Shown: positions 7,340-14,738 of the stretch, in pieces
How positions within the stretch are numbered: position 1 is the stretch's first letter
Layout: each line of letters begins with the position of its first letter
Assembly (NCBI GenBank): GCA_964592125.1
Contig: CAZQBV010000072.1
Location: forward strand, 1-14,807
Reading direction: 5' to 3'
DNA from: UBA5399 sp964592125
Lineage (GTDB): Bacteria; Bacillota; Clostridia; Christensenellales; Christensenellaceae
Length of the DNA: 14,807 nt
Notes under the pieces: generated by a model
Told to the model about the DNA's origin: nothing
What the model saw: the letters and a program-made list of their open reading frames with translations, nothing else
Database searches by the model: none
Translations under genes and position numbers: made by a program

Positions 7340-9274
7340 TTACGGCTCAATAATATTGAAGAAGAAATCGAACGTTTGCATATACGAGGCCAGCGCCCGC
7401 ACCGCTTCTTTTTCGCCCTCAAATTGCATTGATTGCTCCATGCCATCATCATCTTTTGTAATAATGTAGAAAAGCGCCATTTTGGGGCAGGTTACCTTTA
7501 CATCTGCATGGGGCAGCTGCATTCCCTTGAAGTACAGCACCACGCCATTGTACAGATACACTGCGTAGTCTTCATTCAGATCTGACAAATGGAAGTTTAT
7601 GGAGATGTTTTTGCCCTGTGCCTTGTTTGCATCCACCAAAATACCCATATATTCCAGCAACATCTCCACCGTCATTGCCACCAACGCATCCCCATCATCG
7701 CTAATCTCTTTTCTTGCATCCTTTGTTGTGCCATTTCTCAACTCCAGCGCACCACAAAGATAGGCATTCCGCCAAATTCCAGATTCGGACTGATAGCCCA
7801 ATTGCTCCAGCGCGTCCGCGCAAAGGTTTCTGGCTTTTTGGTTGCTGGGGTCTGCAAATACCAATGTGTTTGTAATTTCCGCCACCCACTGATATTCGCC
7901 TTTTTCGTAATCTTCCTGCGCTTTTTCCAGCACTTTTTCCACAGAACCCAAATATTCCACAAACTTCTGCGCCTTTTTGGATGGTTCCAGCTCGTTTAAG
8001 TGAATGGGGTTTGCATCGTACCACCCCATATATTTTTGGTAAACCGCCTTGGCATTGTGCACCAGCGTTCCGTAATATTGACGTGTATACCAAACTTTGG
8101 AGAGGTTATCCGGTAGCTTTATCATGGAGGCTATTTCTGTACTGGTGTAGCCCTGATTCAAATACATTAGGCTTTGGTCGTTGATAAATTTATAAATTGC
8201 CGCCGTGTTTAGCATATACTCGTTCAGGCATTCGTTGCCCCAATGCGGCCAATTGTGAGATTGGAACACAACCTGCGCCTCTTTTCCATACAGCGCAATG
8301 GCCTCTGTAATATAGTTGGCCCATGCATTGCCATCCCGCACCTGCGCCCCCCGCAGTGTATAGAGATTGTGCAAAGTACCTGTGCAGTTTTCTGCCATCC
8401 ACAGCGCTTTTAGGCTGGGAAAATAGGTGTTCATCTCCGCAGGAGCTTCTGTGCCCGGCGTCATTTGAAACTCCATGGTTAGTCCATCTACAGTCAGCGT
8501 TTCGCCCGTGTGGGTAATCTCGTAAGAGGGCAATATAAAAGACATTGTTCCCAAAGATTGCCCCTGACCAATGCCAATGCCCAACCCGCCCTTTTCGCCT
8601 TTTTCCAGCAGTGTGCCGTACATATAGCTGGCTCGTCTTGCCATTGCGTTTCGCACATACACATTTTCGCTTACCGCATGCTCTGTAAAGCCCTGGGGTA
8701 CAATAATGGGTATTTTTCCGGATGCCAGTTGTTCCTGAAACGGCAAAGCGGGGTCTGCCGCTTGCTCTTGCGACATAACGCCTTTGATGCCCGCATAGTG
8801 GTCTACATGCGGGTGGCTAATAATAATAGCTTTGATGGGAAATTCGCCCAAATGATCTGTAATCAACTGAAAAGCGGCTCGGGCACATTCCACACTAATC
8901 AGTGGGTCGAACATCACCCAGCCGGTGTTTGTTTTTACCACCGTTAGGTTGGACATATCGTAGCCACGCACCTGATAAATGCCCTCGCACACTTCAAAAA
9001 GCCCGTATTTGTGGTTCATTGCGGTGTGCCTCCACAAGCTGGGGTTTGCAGTATCCGGGCAATCCTGTTCTATAAAATCATATGCCTTTTGACTCCAAAT
9101 AATGTCGCCTTTTTCATTTTTTAGTTCCAGTACTTCCGGTGCGGCAATTAGCCCCCGCTCTGAAAACTCCACTTCCCGCGTATCTTTAAAATCCAACATC
9201 TTATAAAAAGATCTATTGATTTGCCCCGTCATTTTGGTTGCATCGTTTCCATTGTTCAAAACTTTGTTGTTCAT
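7340..9274 (-). CDS. Alkyl-sulfatase, metallo-beta-lactamase fold (SdsA1/YjcS family)
   Basis: A 644-residue enzyme that should hydrolyse alkyl sulfate esters to alcohol and sulfate using two zinc ions. The N-terminal metallo-beta-lactamase domain (about 90-345) has the metal motif HPHVDH (His154, His156, Asp158, His159), acidic ligands in the APAEMN and LWMAENC segments (Glu280, Glu295) and His340 in SHNWPHWG, all in the order found in Pseudomonas SdsA1. A helical dimerisation domain (about 355-505) and an SCP2-like C-terminal domain (about 515-644) follow, so it is full length for the family. No signal peptide is visible, so it is probably cytoplasmic, unlike secreted SdsA1; substrates would then need uptake. 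Start at ATG 9274 after GAGGA. It follows the TauE/SafE-type permease by 105 bases on the same strand, a likely operon. Conservation of metal ligands is seen; the substrate is inferred. Confidence 0.93.
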   Translation of the reverse strand: MNNKVLNNGNDATKMTGQINRSFYKMLDFKDTREVEFSERGLIAAPEVLELKNEKGDIIWSQKAYDFIEQDCPDTANPSLWRHTAMNHKYGLFEVCEGIYQVRGYDMSNLTVVKTNTGWVMFDPLISVECARAAFQLITDHLGEFPIKAIIISHPHVDHYAGIKGVMSQEQAADPALPFQEQLASGKIPIIVPQGFTEHAVSENVYVRNAMARRASYMYGTLLEKGEKGGLGIGIGQGQSLGTMSFILPSYEITHTGETLTVDGLTMEFQMTPGTEAPAEMNTYFPSLKALWMAENCTGTLHNLYTLRGAQVRDGNAWANYITEAIALYGKEAQVVFQSHNWPHWGNECLNEYMLNTAAIYKFINDQSLMYLNQGYTSTEIASMIKLPDNLSKVWYTRQYYGTLVHNAKAVYQKYMGWYDANPIHLNELEPSKKAQKFVEYLGSVEKVLEKAQEDYEKGEYQWVAEITNTLVFADPSNQKARNLCADALEQLGYQSESGIWRNAYLCGALELRNGTTKDARKEISDDGDALVAMTVEMLLEYMGILVDANKAQGKNISINFHLSDLNEDYAVYLYNGVVLYFKGMQLPHADVKVTCPKMALFYIITKDDDGMEQSMQFEGEKEAVRALASYMQTFDFFFNIIEP

Positions 9275-9379
9275 TTGATCAATCCTCTCTTCGGTTTTTT
9301 TCTGATGTTTTTTTCATTTACTTGTGTATACTGTGCCGCCAATAGCCACAACACCTGTTTCAGAGAAAGCGGCAGCCCA

Positions 9380-10189
9380 TTAAAAATAGCCTACAATATT
9401 TACAACGCACAAAAGGGCAACAACCACCATTAATATGCTGTACAGCCTTTCCACCATTTGGTGTGTCATTTTTTTAGAAGCAATCCCTCCAATAAACGCA
9501 CCCAACAAGCCCCCGAATATCATTAGTATAAGGGTTGGGAGATGAAAACTGGGCACTGTTCTTTCTATAGCCGAATACAGCAAGGAAGAAATTTGGGAAA
9601 AGAAAATAATAAAAATAGAATTAAGCGCAGCCTCCTTTGGGTTCATACTAAACAGAAAGTATAGTAAAACAATATTGATAGGGCCACCGCCAATGCCCAA
9701 AAACGAAGAGGTTGCCCCCAAGGATATGCCCACAACAATGCATGCCCACAGTTGGGAAACATGCTTTGTTTGAATCTTTTTTTTATGGTACAGGTAGAAC
9801 AACACACCACAAATCATACCCAAGAGAATGATGGACTGCACCAGCGCTACACTGGCGGGATCTGCACTGGTGCGCACTAGCTTATTGAATAAAAACTTGC
9901 CGCCCACGCCACCAACAACACTTCCCAGTGCCAGAAACGCGCTTATTTTAAAATTTATTTTTACCCTATTGTTGTCATGTTTTTCGCTTTTTATAGACCG
10001 CAACAGCGTTACCGTTGCCATAGCCAGCACGGTAGCCGATGACAAAAAACTAATGGTGGAAATATCTGCAAAATTTACAAGATCCAGCACAGGCTTTATA
10101 ATGACACCGCCGCCTATACCACTGATTGCACCTAAAATGGAAGCAATAAAGCTAACAACAAAGCCCAACATCACCTGCGTGTATTCCAA
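9380..10189 (-). CDS. TauE/SafE-family membrane permease
   Basis: A 269-residue polytopic protein with about eight membrane helices in two similar halves, each opening with the family motif GIGGG (24-28 and 165-169). TauE/SafE proteins move sulfite, sulfoacetate or other small organosulfur or carboxylate anions. I take the TTG at 10189 as start because AGAGGA lies six bases before it; an ATG six codons downstream is an alternative. The neighbouring alkyl-sulfatase makes a role with sulfate-ester chemistry likely, either uptake of the substrate or export of the released anion. Direction and substrate are inferred. Confidence 0.9.
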   Translation of the reverse strand: MEYTQVMLGFVVSFIASILGAISGIGGGVIIKPVLDLVNFADISTISFLSSATVLAMATVTLLRSIKSEKHDNNRVKINFKISAFLALGSVVGGVGGKFLFNKLVRTSADPASVALVQSIILLGMICGVLFYLYHKKKIQTKHVSQLWACIVVGISLGATSSFLGIGGGPINIVLLYFLFSMNPKEAALNSIFIIFFSQISSLLYSAIERTVPSFHLPTLILMIFGGLLGAFIGGIASKKMTHQMVERLYSILMVVVALLCVVNIVGYF

Positions 10190-10575
10190 GTCTTATCCTC
10201 TCTAGCCTCCAACAATGCTGTTCTATATCCTAAAACTGTAATGCAGGAATATGGAAGATTCCATTCCACCCGCATGCCAAATATATTTTCTTTTATTTAT
10301 ATAATTATACCACAAAACGCCAAATAATATCAGCATACCCATTTTTGTGATACCGTCTTTATGCCGGTCACAAAATATTTGGCTTTGCTTTTGATTGGAG
10401 TGGGCGAAATTGGTTTATATACTTCATGTGTATACTATGAAATTATTTGGGATTTCTTGAAAAACTATTTTGTGTTTTATCATTTGTATTTGCGGATTGT
10501 TTTGTGATACAAGATACCCATTTAATGAGGTTGATACTACAAAATACCAATTGTATGATGAAGGAGTGAACGATT
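10190..10575. other. Divergent intergenic region
   Basis: No gene is visible in these 386 bases between the permease (-) and the SHOCT gene (+). They contain the permease promoter (10304-10312) and a bulged hairpin at 10343-10375 (TTTTGTGA and CCG against CGG and TCACAAAA). No clear promoter for the SHOCT gene was found. Confidence 0.5.
10304..10312 (-). promoter_or_regulatory. Extended -10 promoter of the permease/sulfatase operon
   Basis: The minus strand reads TGG-TATAAT, a perfect -10 box with the TGn extension; the -35 region is weak (CTGATA at 18 bases). It would give a leader of about 110 bases before the TTG start. Confidence 0.6.
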
Positions 10576-10869
10576 ATGAGACGCAGACGACCCGTATTGG
10601 CAGCAGGACTGGGAATGGCCGCAGGTGCTTCTATTGGAAAAAACCAAGCAGCCAAGCAGCAGGCTGCACAAGCACAGACACAAGCTGCACAAGCGCAGGC
10701 ACAGGCCGCGCAAGCGCAGGCACAGGCCGCTCCGGTAAGCCCACCGGTACAAAACCAAACAGACGATGTGAGCGAAAAAATTGTGAAGTTGGCAGAACTG
10801 CATAAGGCTGGCATTTTAACCGATGCCGAATTTGAAGCGAAGAAAACAGAACTGTTAAAATTGCTGTAA
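10576..10869 (+). CDS. SHOCT-domain protein with Gln/Ala repeat
   Basis: A 97-residue protein with three parts: an Arg-rich start (MRRRRP) and a short Gly/Ala segment (8-20) that could contact membrane or nucleic acid; a low-complexity Gln/Ala repeat (about 24-52); and a C-terminal SHOCT domain (about 64-97), seen in KLAELHKAGILTDAEFEAKK. SHOCT domains are short helical hairpins found at protein ends, thought to mediate oligomerisation. AAGGAG precedes the ATG by nine bases. The domain is clear; the role is unknown. Confidence 0.85.
   Translation: MRRRRPVLAAGLGMAAGASIGKNQAAKQQAAQAQTQAAQAQAQAAQAQAQAAPVSPPVQNQTDDVSEKIVKLAELHKAGILTDAEFEAKKTELLKLL
10669..10730 (+). repeat. Three tandem 21-bp repeats inside the SHOCT gene
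   Basis: Three units start at 10669, 10690 and 10711; the second and third are almost identical (both begin CAAGCGCAGGCACAGGCCGC), the first is degenerate. Each unit encodes seven residues of the Gln/Ala run, so copy changes would keep the frame. Confidence 0.85.
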
Positions 10870-10914
10870 TACTAAAATCCTATTGTGTAGAATACTAATT
10901 CCAGATAGAAATAT

Positions 10915-11032
10915 ACCAAAAGTAATGTTTCTATTTGGAATGGTATTTGGAAGTGGTAGTACTATTTTTTTGCCCAAAGTAGTTCCTTTGCGTTTGTGCC
11001 CAAAATGTTTGCATTTGGAATAGTATGGTATT
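10915..11032 (+). repeat. Imperfect direct repeat and dyads between the SHOCT and VOC genes
   Basis: A unit of about 34 bases ending in TTTGGAATGGTATT (from 10915) recurs as a unit ending in TTTGGAATAGTATGGTATT (from 10998). The first copy also forms an inverted repeat with the sequence just before it (ATTCCAGATAGAAA against TTTCTATTTGGAAT), which could act as a weak terminator for the SHOCT gene. The nature of the repeat is not recognised. Confidence 0.45.
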
Positions 11033-11068
11033 AATAGTGAACAAGAACCCGAAGGGAGATATTCTACT

Positions 11069-11467
11069 ATGAATCCGCAAAAAATAACCACATTTTTAAC
11101 ATTTTCAGGAAATGCGGAAGAAGCCATGCACTTCTACGTTTCCGTTTTTCCCAACACCAAAATTTTAACTCTAACGTATTTTGAAAAGGATCAACCCGGC
11201 GAGGAAGGCAAAGTTTTAAACGGTGTGCTTTCCATTATGGATGAACAGCTAATGTTTATGGATATGGCAAAGGAAAGCGCCGTTCCCTTTAGCTGGTCCA
11301 CATCCTTTTTGATTAACTGCAGCAGCGAAGCAGAATTTGATTCCATATTCGCTGCACTTTCCGAAGGCGGTTTTGTGGCAATGGGGCCAGCGCCAGTGAT
11401 GCATCTGCGAAAAGTTGCTTGGGTAACAGACAAATTTGGCGTAACTTGGCAGCCCGTTTGGGAATAG
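11069..11467 (+). CDS. PhnB-like VOC-fold protein
   Basis: A 132-residue protein of the vicinal oxygen chelate superfamily, of the type often labelled 3-demethylubiquinone-9 3-methyltransferase or PhnB-like. Diagnostic parts are the opening KITTFLTFSGNAEEAMHFYV, the central FLINCSSEAEFDSIFAALSEGG, and the ending VTDKFGVTWQPVW. The family label does not establish methyltransferase activity; many members have no known reaction. GGGAG precedes ATG 11069. It ends before the shared terminator at 11512-11561. Confidence 0.9.
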   Translation: MNPQKITTFLTFSGNAEEAMHFYVSVFPNTKILTLTYFEKDQPGEEGKVLNGVLSIMDEQLMFMDMAKESAVPFSWSTSFLINCSSEAEFDSIFAALSEGGFVAMGPAPVMHLRKVAWVTDKFGVTWQPVWE

Positions 11468-11511
11468 CACTTTGGCAAAGTTTATTACACCTAGTCATTC
11501 AACGATACGAT

Positions 11512-11561
11512 AAAAAGGCCATTGATTGGATATGCATTGCGCACTCCAGCAATGGCCTTTT
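11512..11561. terminator. Bidirectional terminator between VOC gene and lipoprotein gene
   Basis: A perfect 12-bp inverted repeat AAAAGGCCATTG/CAATGGCCTTTT (11513-11524 and 11550-11561) gives a T run on both strands. It lies between the converging genes that end at 11467 (+) and 11578 (-). Confidence 0.8.
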
Positions 11562-11577
11562 GTATCAGAGATACGGT

Positions 11578-12417
11578 TTATTCTGCATCCAGCCCTGCGG
11601 ATGCATCCCCACCAAAAAACACAGTATTCAAATAGCTAAATACCATATCCGCTTCCACATCCAACTGCAAAGCATAACCAGCCTGCAATGTGGCCTCCAA
11701 AGGATTTTCCCCCTCATTTAGCGAGAATGCAAAGGGATAGGTTGTTGTGGTATCCAGTGGCTGATCGAGATCTCCTATAAATTCTACATGCACGTTTGTG
11801 GGGTCTGTCACTCCCACGTATAAAACGCCCTCTTCTTCATTGAAAACAGCGGCTTTCAGATCCATCAATGCACTGATATCCAAATCATCAATGGTAAATC
11901 TTTCCCCAAAGGCCAAGAACAACATCAATTTCAATCTATCCAGCGAAACCGGAATATATCCATCAAAGTTAGAGCCTTCCATCGCCTCTAGCTGCACCAC
12001 AGCATCTTCAGAATACTCGAAGGCATTTGCAAACACCATGATATATTCCAATACATACTCATTTTTCACTTCTCCCCCATTGGGATATTCCAAATTTTGC
12101 GTTACATACAAATCTGTAATGGCGGTTAGGGGCATTACTGCCAAATCTGCCCATTGCGCACTCATTGGATACGCCGGAAGATCGGCCAAATCCGTTGCTT
12201 CTGCCGGCGCTTCCTCCACCGTTTGCTCTTCTGGCATTGCAGCAGGTTCAGTAGTTGTCTCTGCATCAGCCTGTGTATCGGGGGCTGCGGTTGCCTTCGC
12301 AGCGGGCGCTGCGCTAGTTTCAGCAACGGGCTGCTTTGTACACGCTGTAAACACCATAGTTACAGCAAGTACCAATATCATGCAGATAGAGATTGTTTTT
12401 ACCATCTTTTTTTTCAT
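11578..12417 (-). CDS. Lipoprotein of unknown function next to the RiPP genes
   Basis: A 279-residue lipoprotein. Residues 1-25 are a signal peptide with Lys-rich start and the lipobox FTAC, so Cys26 is lipidated. Residues about 27-80 are an acidic Ala/Thr/Glu/Pro linker of the kind that spans the cell wall. The globular part (about 80-279) is acidic, with alternating strands and helices (for example KNEYVLEYIMVFANAFEYSE and LDRLKLMLFLAFGERF); I do not recognise a family. AGGAG precedes the ATG by seven bases. It is on the same strand as, and 113 bases after, the Cys-free precursor, with two palindromes between, so it may be separately controlled. A role in peptide immunity or sensing is possible but unproven. 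Confidence 0.75.
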   Translation of the reverse strand: MKKKMVKTISICMILVLAVTMVFTACTKQPVAETSAAPAAKATAAPDTQADAETTTEPAAMPEEQTVEEAPAEATDLADLPAYPMSAQWADLAVMPLTAITDLYVTQNLEYPNGGEVKNEYVLEYIMVFANAFEYSEDAVVQLEAMEGSNFDGYIPVSLDRLKLMLFLAFGERFTIDDLDISALMDLKAAVFNEEEGVLYVGVTDPTNVHVEFIGDLDQPLDTTTTYPFAFSLNEGENPLEATLQAGYALQLDVEADMVFSYLNTVFFGGDASAGLDAE

Positions 12418-12460
12418 CGTTTTCTCCTGATTCTGTTGTTGATTTTATAAATATTACAAT

Positions 12461-12491
12461 TTCAGATAGCTATATCTGAACAGCACTGTTC
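12461..12491. promoter_or_regulatory. Two adjoining palindromes upstream of the lipoprotein gene
   Basis: TTCAGATA-GCTA-TATCTGAA (12461-12480) and GAACAG-CA-CTGTTC (12478-12491) overlap by three bases between the Nif11 precursor stop (12531) and the lipoprotein start (12417). They could be operators or a weak transcript end for the precursor operon; no strong T run follows on the minus strand. Confidence 0.45.
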
Positions 12492-12530
12492 TTATTTTCG
12501 GGGCATTGTCTTCAAGCACAATTACAGCGG

Positions 12531-12800
12531 TTATTCTATGACAGGCTTGTTTTTGTCCCTGCGATTTTCGGGGAACAGCCTGAAGCTGCCACCTGCCACA
12601 GCCGAAAGTTCCTCTTCGGCAAGCCCACCCTCTCGCGTGTCAAAATCTTCTTTTTTTAGCACAAATCCGGCTTGCGCTGCCAGTTCTATTGTTTTTTCTA
12701 TGCATTGTTCTTTGGAGAGGCCTTTCATTTCCTGTATACGCTTTTGCAACAATTTGTTTTGCACCATTTCCGCTAAAAACTTTTTATAGTTTTCACTCAT
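12531..12800 (-). CDS. Nif11-leader RiPP precursor with Cys-free core
   Basis: An 89-residue peptide. Residues 1-71 are a Nif11-type leader (MSENYKKFLAEM at the start, then a helix, EDFDT at 51-55, ending EEELSAVAGG). The predicted core after the double glycine is only 18 residues, SFRLFPENRRDKNKPVIE, with no Cys, Ser/Thr nearly absent, and many charged residues. Thioether or lanthionine chemistry is therefore excluded in the core; backbone or side-chain C-C or C-N modification would be needed, or the peptide may be a regulator or decoy. GAGGA lies eight bases before ATG 12800, 40 bases after the radical SAM gene, so it is co-transcribed with it. Confidence 0.87.
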   Translation of the reverse strand: MSENYKKFLAEMVQNKLLQKRIQEMKGLSKEQCIEKTIELAAQAGFVLKKEDFDTREGGLAEEELSAVAGGSFRLFPENRRDKNKPVIE

Positions 12801-12841
12801 ATTTCATTTCCTCGTTTCCTATGTCTATAGTGGGCATGGCA

Positions 12842-14224
12842 TCACTTGCAGCCCTGCACCACCTGCCGAATTCTTTCGGGGTATCCCTTTTTTAATATTT
12901 CACAAACCGAATAGTCTGCAGCATATAAATCATTTGGTGTAAAGCCCAGCGCCGCCGCACGGCAGCCACCCCCGCAAACATATTTATGCTCACATTGGTT
13001 GCAAGTTTCGTTCCGTTCCAAAAACTCTTTTAAGCGCAAATCTATTAGGCTCATATAGGCGGAATCCGTAATGCACTGTTTCATACCCTTTTGCGCAATC
13101 AGCGGAAATTGCTGACCAATTTCCATTCCTGAAATGGCCATACAGGGCAAGGTTCTTCCATCTGCCGAAATATACATCACCAGCCGCGCATGGCCGCAAA
13201 TGCACTTTGTTTCCGCTTCTTTGGAGGCGGGATATTTCATTGCCGGCACAAAATAGTCGCGTGTGCCTTTGCCGCAAGAAAAGAACCCGCCCAGTTGCAA
13301 ATTCAGAGGTGAACCTGTTTCAATAAACCGCCCGATGTATTCTAAATACAGCTCGTACACTTCGCTGATTGTTAAATGGTCTTCCCCGGCATTTTCTGCC
13401 CATCCGCCCACCAATGCAGCAGGGTTTACCTTTACATGCCTTACACCCAGCTTCGCAAGAAGATCTATTGTCTCTTCCAGAGTGTGTTTGTTTTTTTGAT
13501 GGAGCGTAATTTCTGCCGCTGTGGAAAAACCTCTTTCACGGCACAAGGAGAACGCGTCAATGGCAATTTGTTCTGCCCCCGGCACGCCGCGCAGCCAATC
13601 GTGCCATCCTACCCCGTCAAAGCTCATATTGAATTCGGGATACACGCCCCGCTGCGCCAGCTGATCCAGCAGGGTGGGTGTTACCAGCTTTCCATTGCTG
13701 TATATGGTGCGGATTTGAATGCCATAACCAAGCAGCCGATCCACAAGCTGCATAAAATCTTTTCGCACCAGCGGTTCACCGCCTGTTAGTGTCACATTCA
13801 TAATGCCACATTCATGCAGTTGATCTATAATGTCGAAGCAACTTTCCGTGGAAAGCTCACCATATTTTGCATCCGGCGCAGACATATAGCAATGTTTGCA
13901 ATGATAATTGCACCGCCCCGTTACCGACCAATGCGCCATCTTGATATATCTGGCTGGGTATTTTTGATATTCCTGCTCCGGATGGATAAACGAAGCACTT
14001 TCGCAGCCTTCAATCAATCCGCGTTCTTCTATCTTTTGCAATATTTCTCGGTATTCATTTTCAATCAATACACTGTTTGTGTCAATTTTACCATTGCACA
14101 AAGACAGTGCTTCAAACTCTTTTGCAGTGATAAACAAGGTTTCGCCTTGCTCCATATCGGTAAGGGCATAGGGAACTTTCATCCATCCTCTTAAGGCAAA
14201 TGGCTGTTTTAACTTATAGTACAT
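12842..14224 (-). CDS. Radical SAM/SPASM peptide maturase
   Basis: A 460-residue enzyme that should modify the Nif11 precursors by S-adenosylmethionine radical chemistry. Residues about 1-80 look like a small winged-helix, PqqD/RRE-like leader-binding region, although the similarity is weak. The radical SAM core (about 93-300) has the 4Fe-4S motif CNYHCKHC (Cys105, Cys109, Cys112) and the SAM-binding LTGGEP (146-151). The SPASM domain (about 317-441) has the full pattern C-x12-G-x4-C (343-361), C-x2-C-x5-C-x3-C (408-421) and Cys441, with a further Cys317, enough for two auxiliary clusters. Enzymes of this architecture make thioether, C-C, ether or epimerised products, or excise tyramine. GGAAGG precedes ATG 14224. 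It lies 48 bases after a Cys-rich precursor and 41 before a Cys-free one. Class is certain; reaction is unknown. Confidence 0.93.
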   Translation of the reverse strand: MYYKLKQPFALRGWMKVPYALTDMEQGETLFITAKEFEALSLCNGKIDTNSVLIENEYREILQKIEERGLIEGCESASFIHPEQEYQKYPARYIKMAHWSVTGRCNYHCKHCYMSAPDAKYGELSTESCFDIIDQLHECGIMNVTLTGGEPLVRKDFMQLVDRLLGYGIQIRTIYSNGKLVTPTLLDQLAQRGVYPEFNMSFDGVGWHDWLRGVPGAEQIAIDAFSLCRERGFSTAAEITLHQKNKHTLEETIDLLAKLGVRHVKVNPAALVGGWAENAGEDHLTISEVYELYLEYIGRFIETGSPLNLQLGGFFSCGKGTRDYFVPAMKYPASKEAETKCICGHARLVMYISADGRTLPCMAISGMEIGQQFPLIAQKGMKQCITDSAYMSLIDLRLKEFLERNETCNQCEHKYVCGGGCRAAALGFTPNDLYAADYSVCEILKKGYPERIRQVVQGCK

Positions 14225-14272
14225 GCAAACCTTCCTTTTATTGTTCTTATCGTTTTGGCATAGAAAATAGTG

Positions 14273-14680
14273 TCACCATGTTTTTTTGGGGTCTGTCATT
14301 TCCCGGTGCCCATCCACACCACCGCCGCCTAGGCAGCACCCGCACTGAAAATTATTATTCTTTGCGTCGCCACCTTGACCATATAGCGCACAAGCACAGC
14401 CATATGTGCTGCCATCACCAGTGGTGCCGCCACCGCCGCCTGCCGCAACACAACCGCACCCGCCACCACCGGTTACAGCATCCAGTTCTTCTTCGCAAAG
14501 CGCTTCGTTGCTGGTATCAAAATCTGCATTTTTCAGCGTAAACCCTGCTTCCGCTGCAATAGCAACAGCTCGCTGCACAGTCTCCTCCCGCGACAAATCT
14601 TTAGGTATTGCGTTCATTTTTTCTTGCAATGTTTCACTTTGACTCACAGCTTCCAAAAAAGATTTTAAAGTTTTATTCAT
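14273..14680 (-). CDS. Nif11-leader RiPP precursor with Cys/Gly-rich core
   Basis: A 135-residue peptide. The leader (1-72) starts MNKTLKSFLEAV, has ADFDT at 52-56 and ends EEELDAVTGG. The core of 63 residues is rich in Gly and Asn and carries seven Cys in three clusters: C75-G-C77, C95-A-C97 and C113-G-C115-C116. Two Tyr precede Gly (TYG at 92-94, LYG at 99-101). The C terminus (VDGHREMTDPKKTW) is polar and may be trimmed. AGGAG lies before ATG 14680. It is the first complete gene of the cluster, 48 bases upstream of the radical SAM gene, the usual order for a substrate and its maturase. The exact cleavage point among four successive Gly (71-74) is uncertain. Confidence 0.9.
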   Translation of the reverse strand: MNKTLKSFLEAVSQSETLQEKMNAIPKDLSREETVQRAVAIAAEAGFTLKNADFDTSNEALCEEELDAVTGGGGCGCVAAGGGGGTTGDGSTYGCACALYGQGGDAKNNNFQCGCCLGGGGVDGHREMTDPKKTW

Positions 14681-14718
14681 GTCTTCTCCTATCTATTACC
14701 ATGTTATTCCAAGGCATT

Positions 14719-14738
14719 GCCGCTTAGCCAAAAGCGGC
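14719..14738 (-). promoter_or_regulatory. Hairpin spanning the stop codon between two precursor genes
   Basis: On the minus strand GCCGCTT and AAGCGGC form a perfect 7-bp stem with a six-base loop, and the stop codon of the partial precursor is inside it. No T run follows. It could protect the upstream mRNA end and raise precursor levels relative to the enzyme. Confidence 0.4.

Noticed and set aside
8510..8947. 145-codon open frame opposite the sulfatase
   Set aside because: The sulfatase on the other strand has intact catalytic motifs; this frame is an antisense by-product.
10343..10375. TGTGA and TCACA as a CRP/FNR-type site
   Set aside because: The half-sites are 19 bases apart, far more than the six of the consensus; a hairpin is the better reading.
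11798..12430. 210-codon open frame opposite the lipoprotein gene
   Set aside because: The Ala/Ser-rich translation is the complement of the Ala/Glu linker; the minus-strand frame has a signal peptide, lipobox and ribosome site.
12478..12491. GAACAGCACTGTTC as an SOS (LexA) box
   Set aside because: The Gram-positive consensus has four bases between GAAC and GTTC; here there are six, so a LexA site is not supported.
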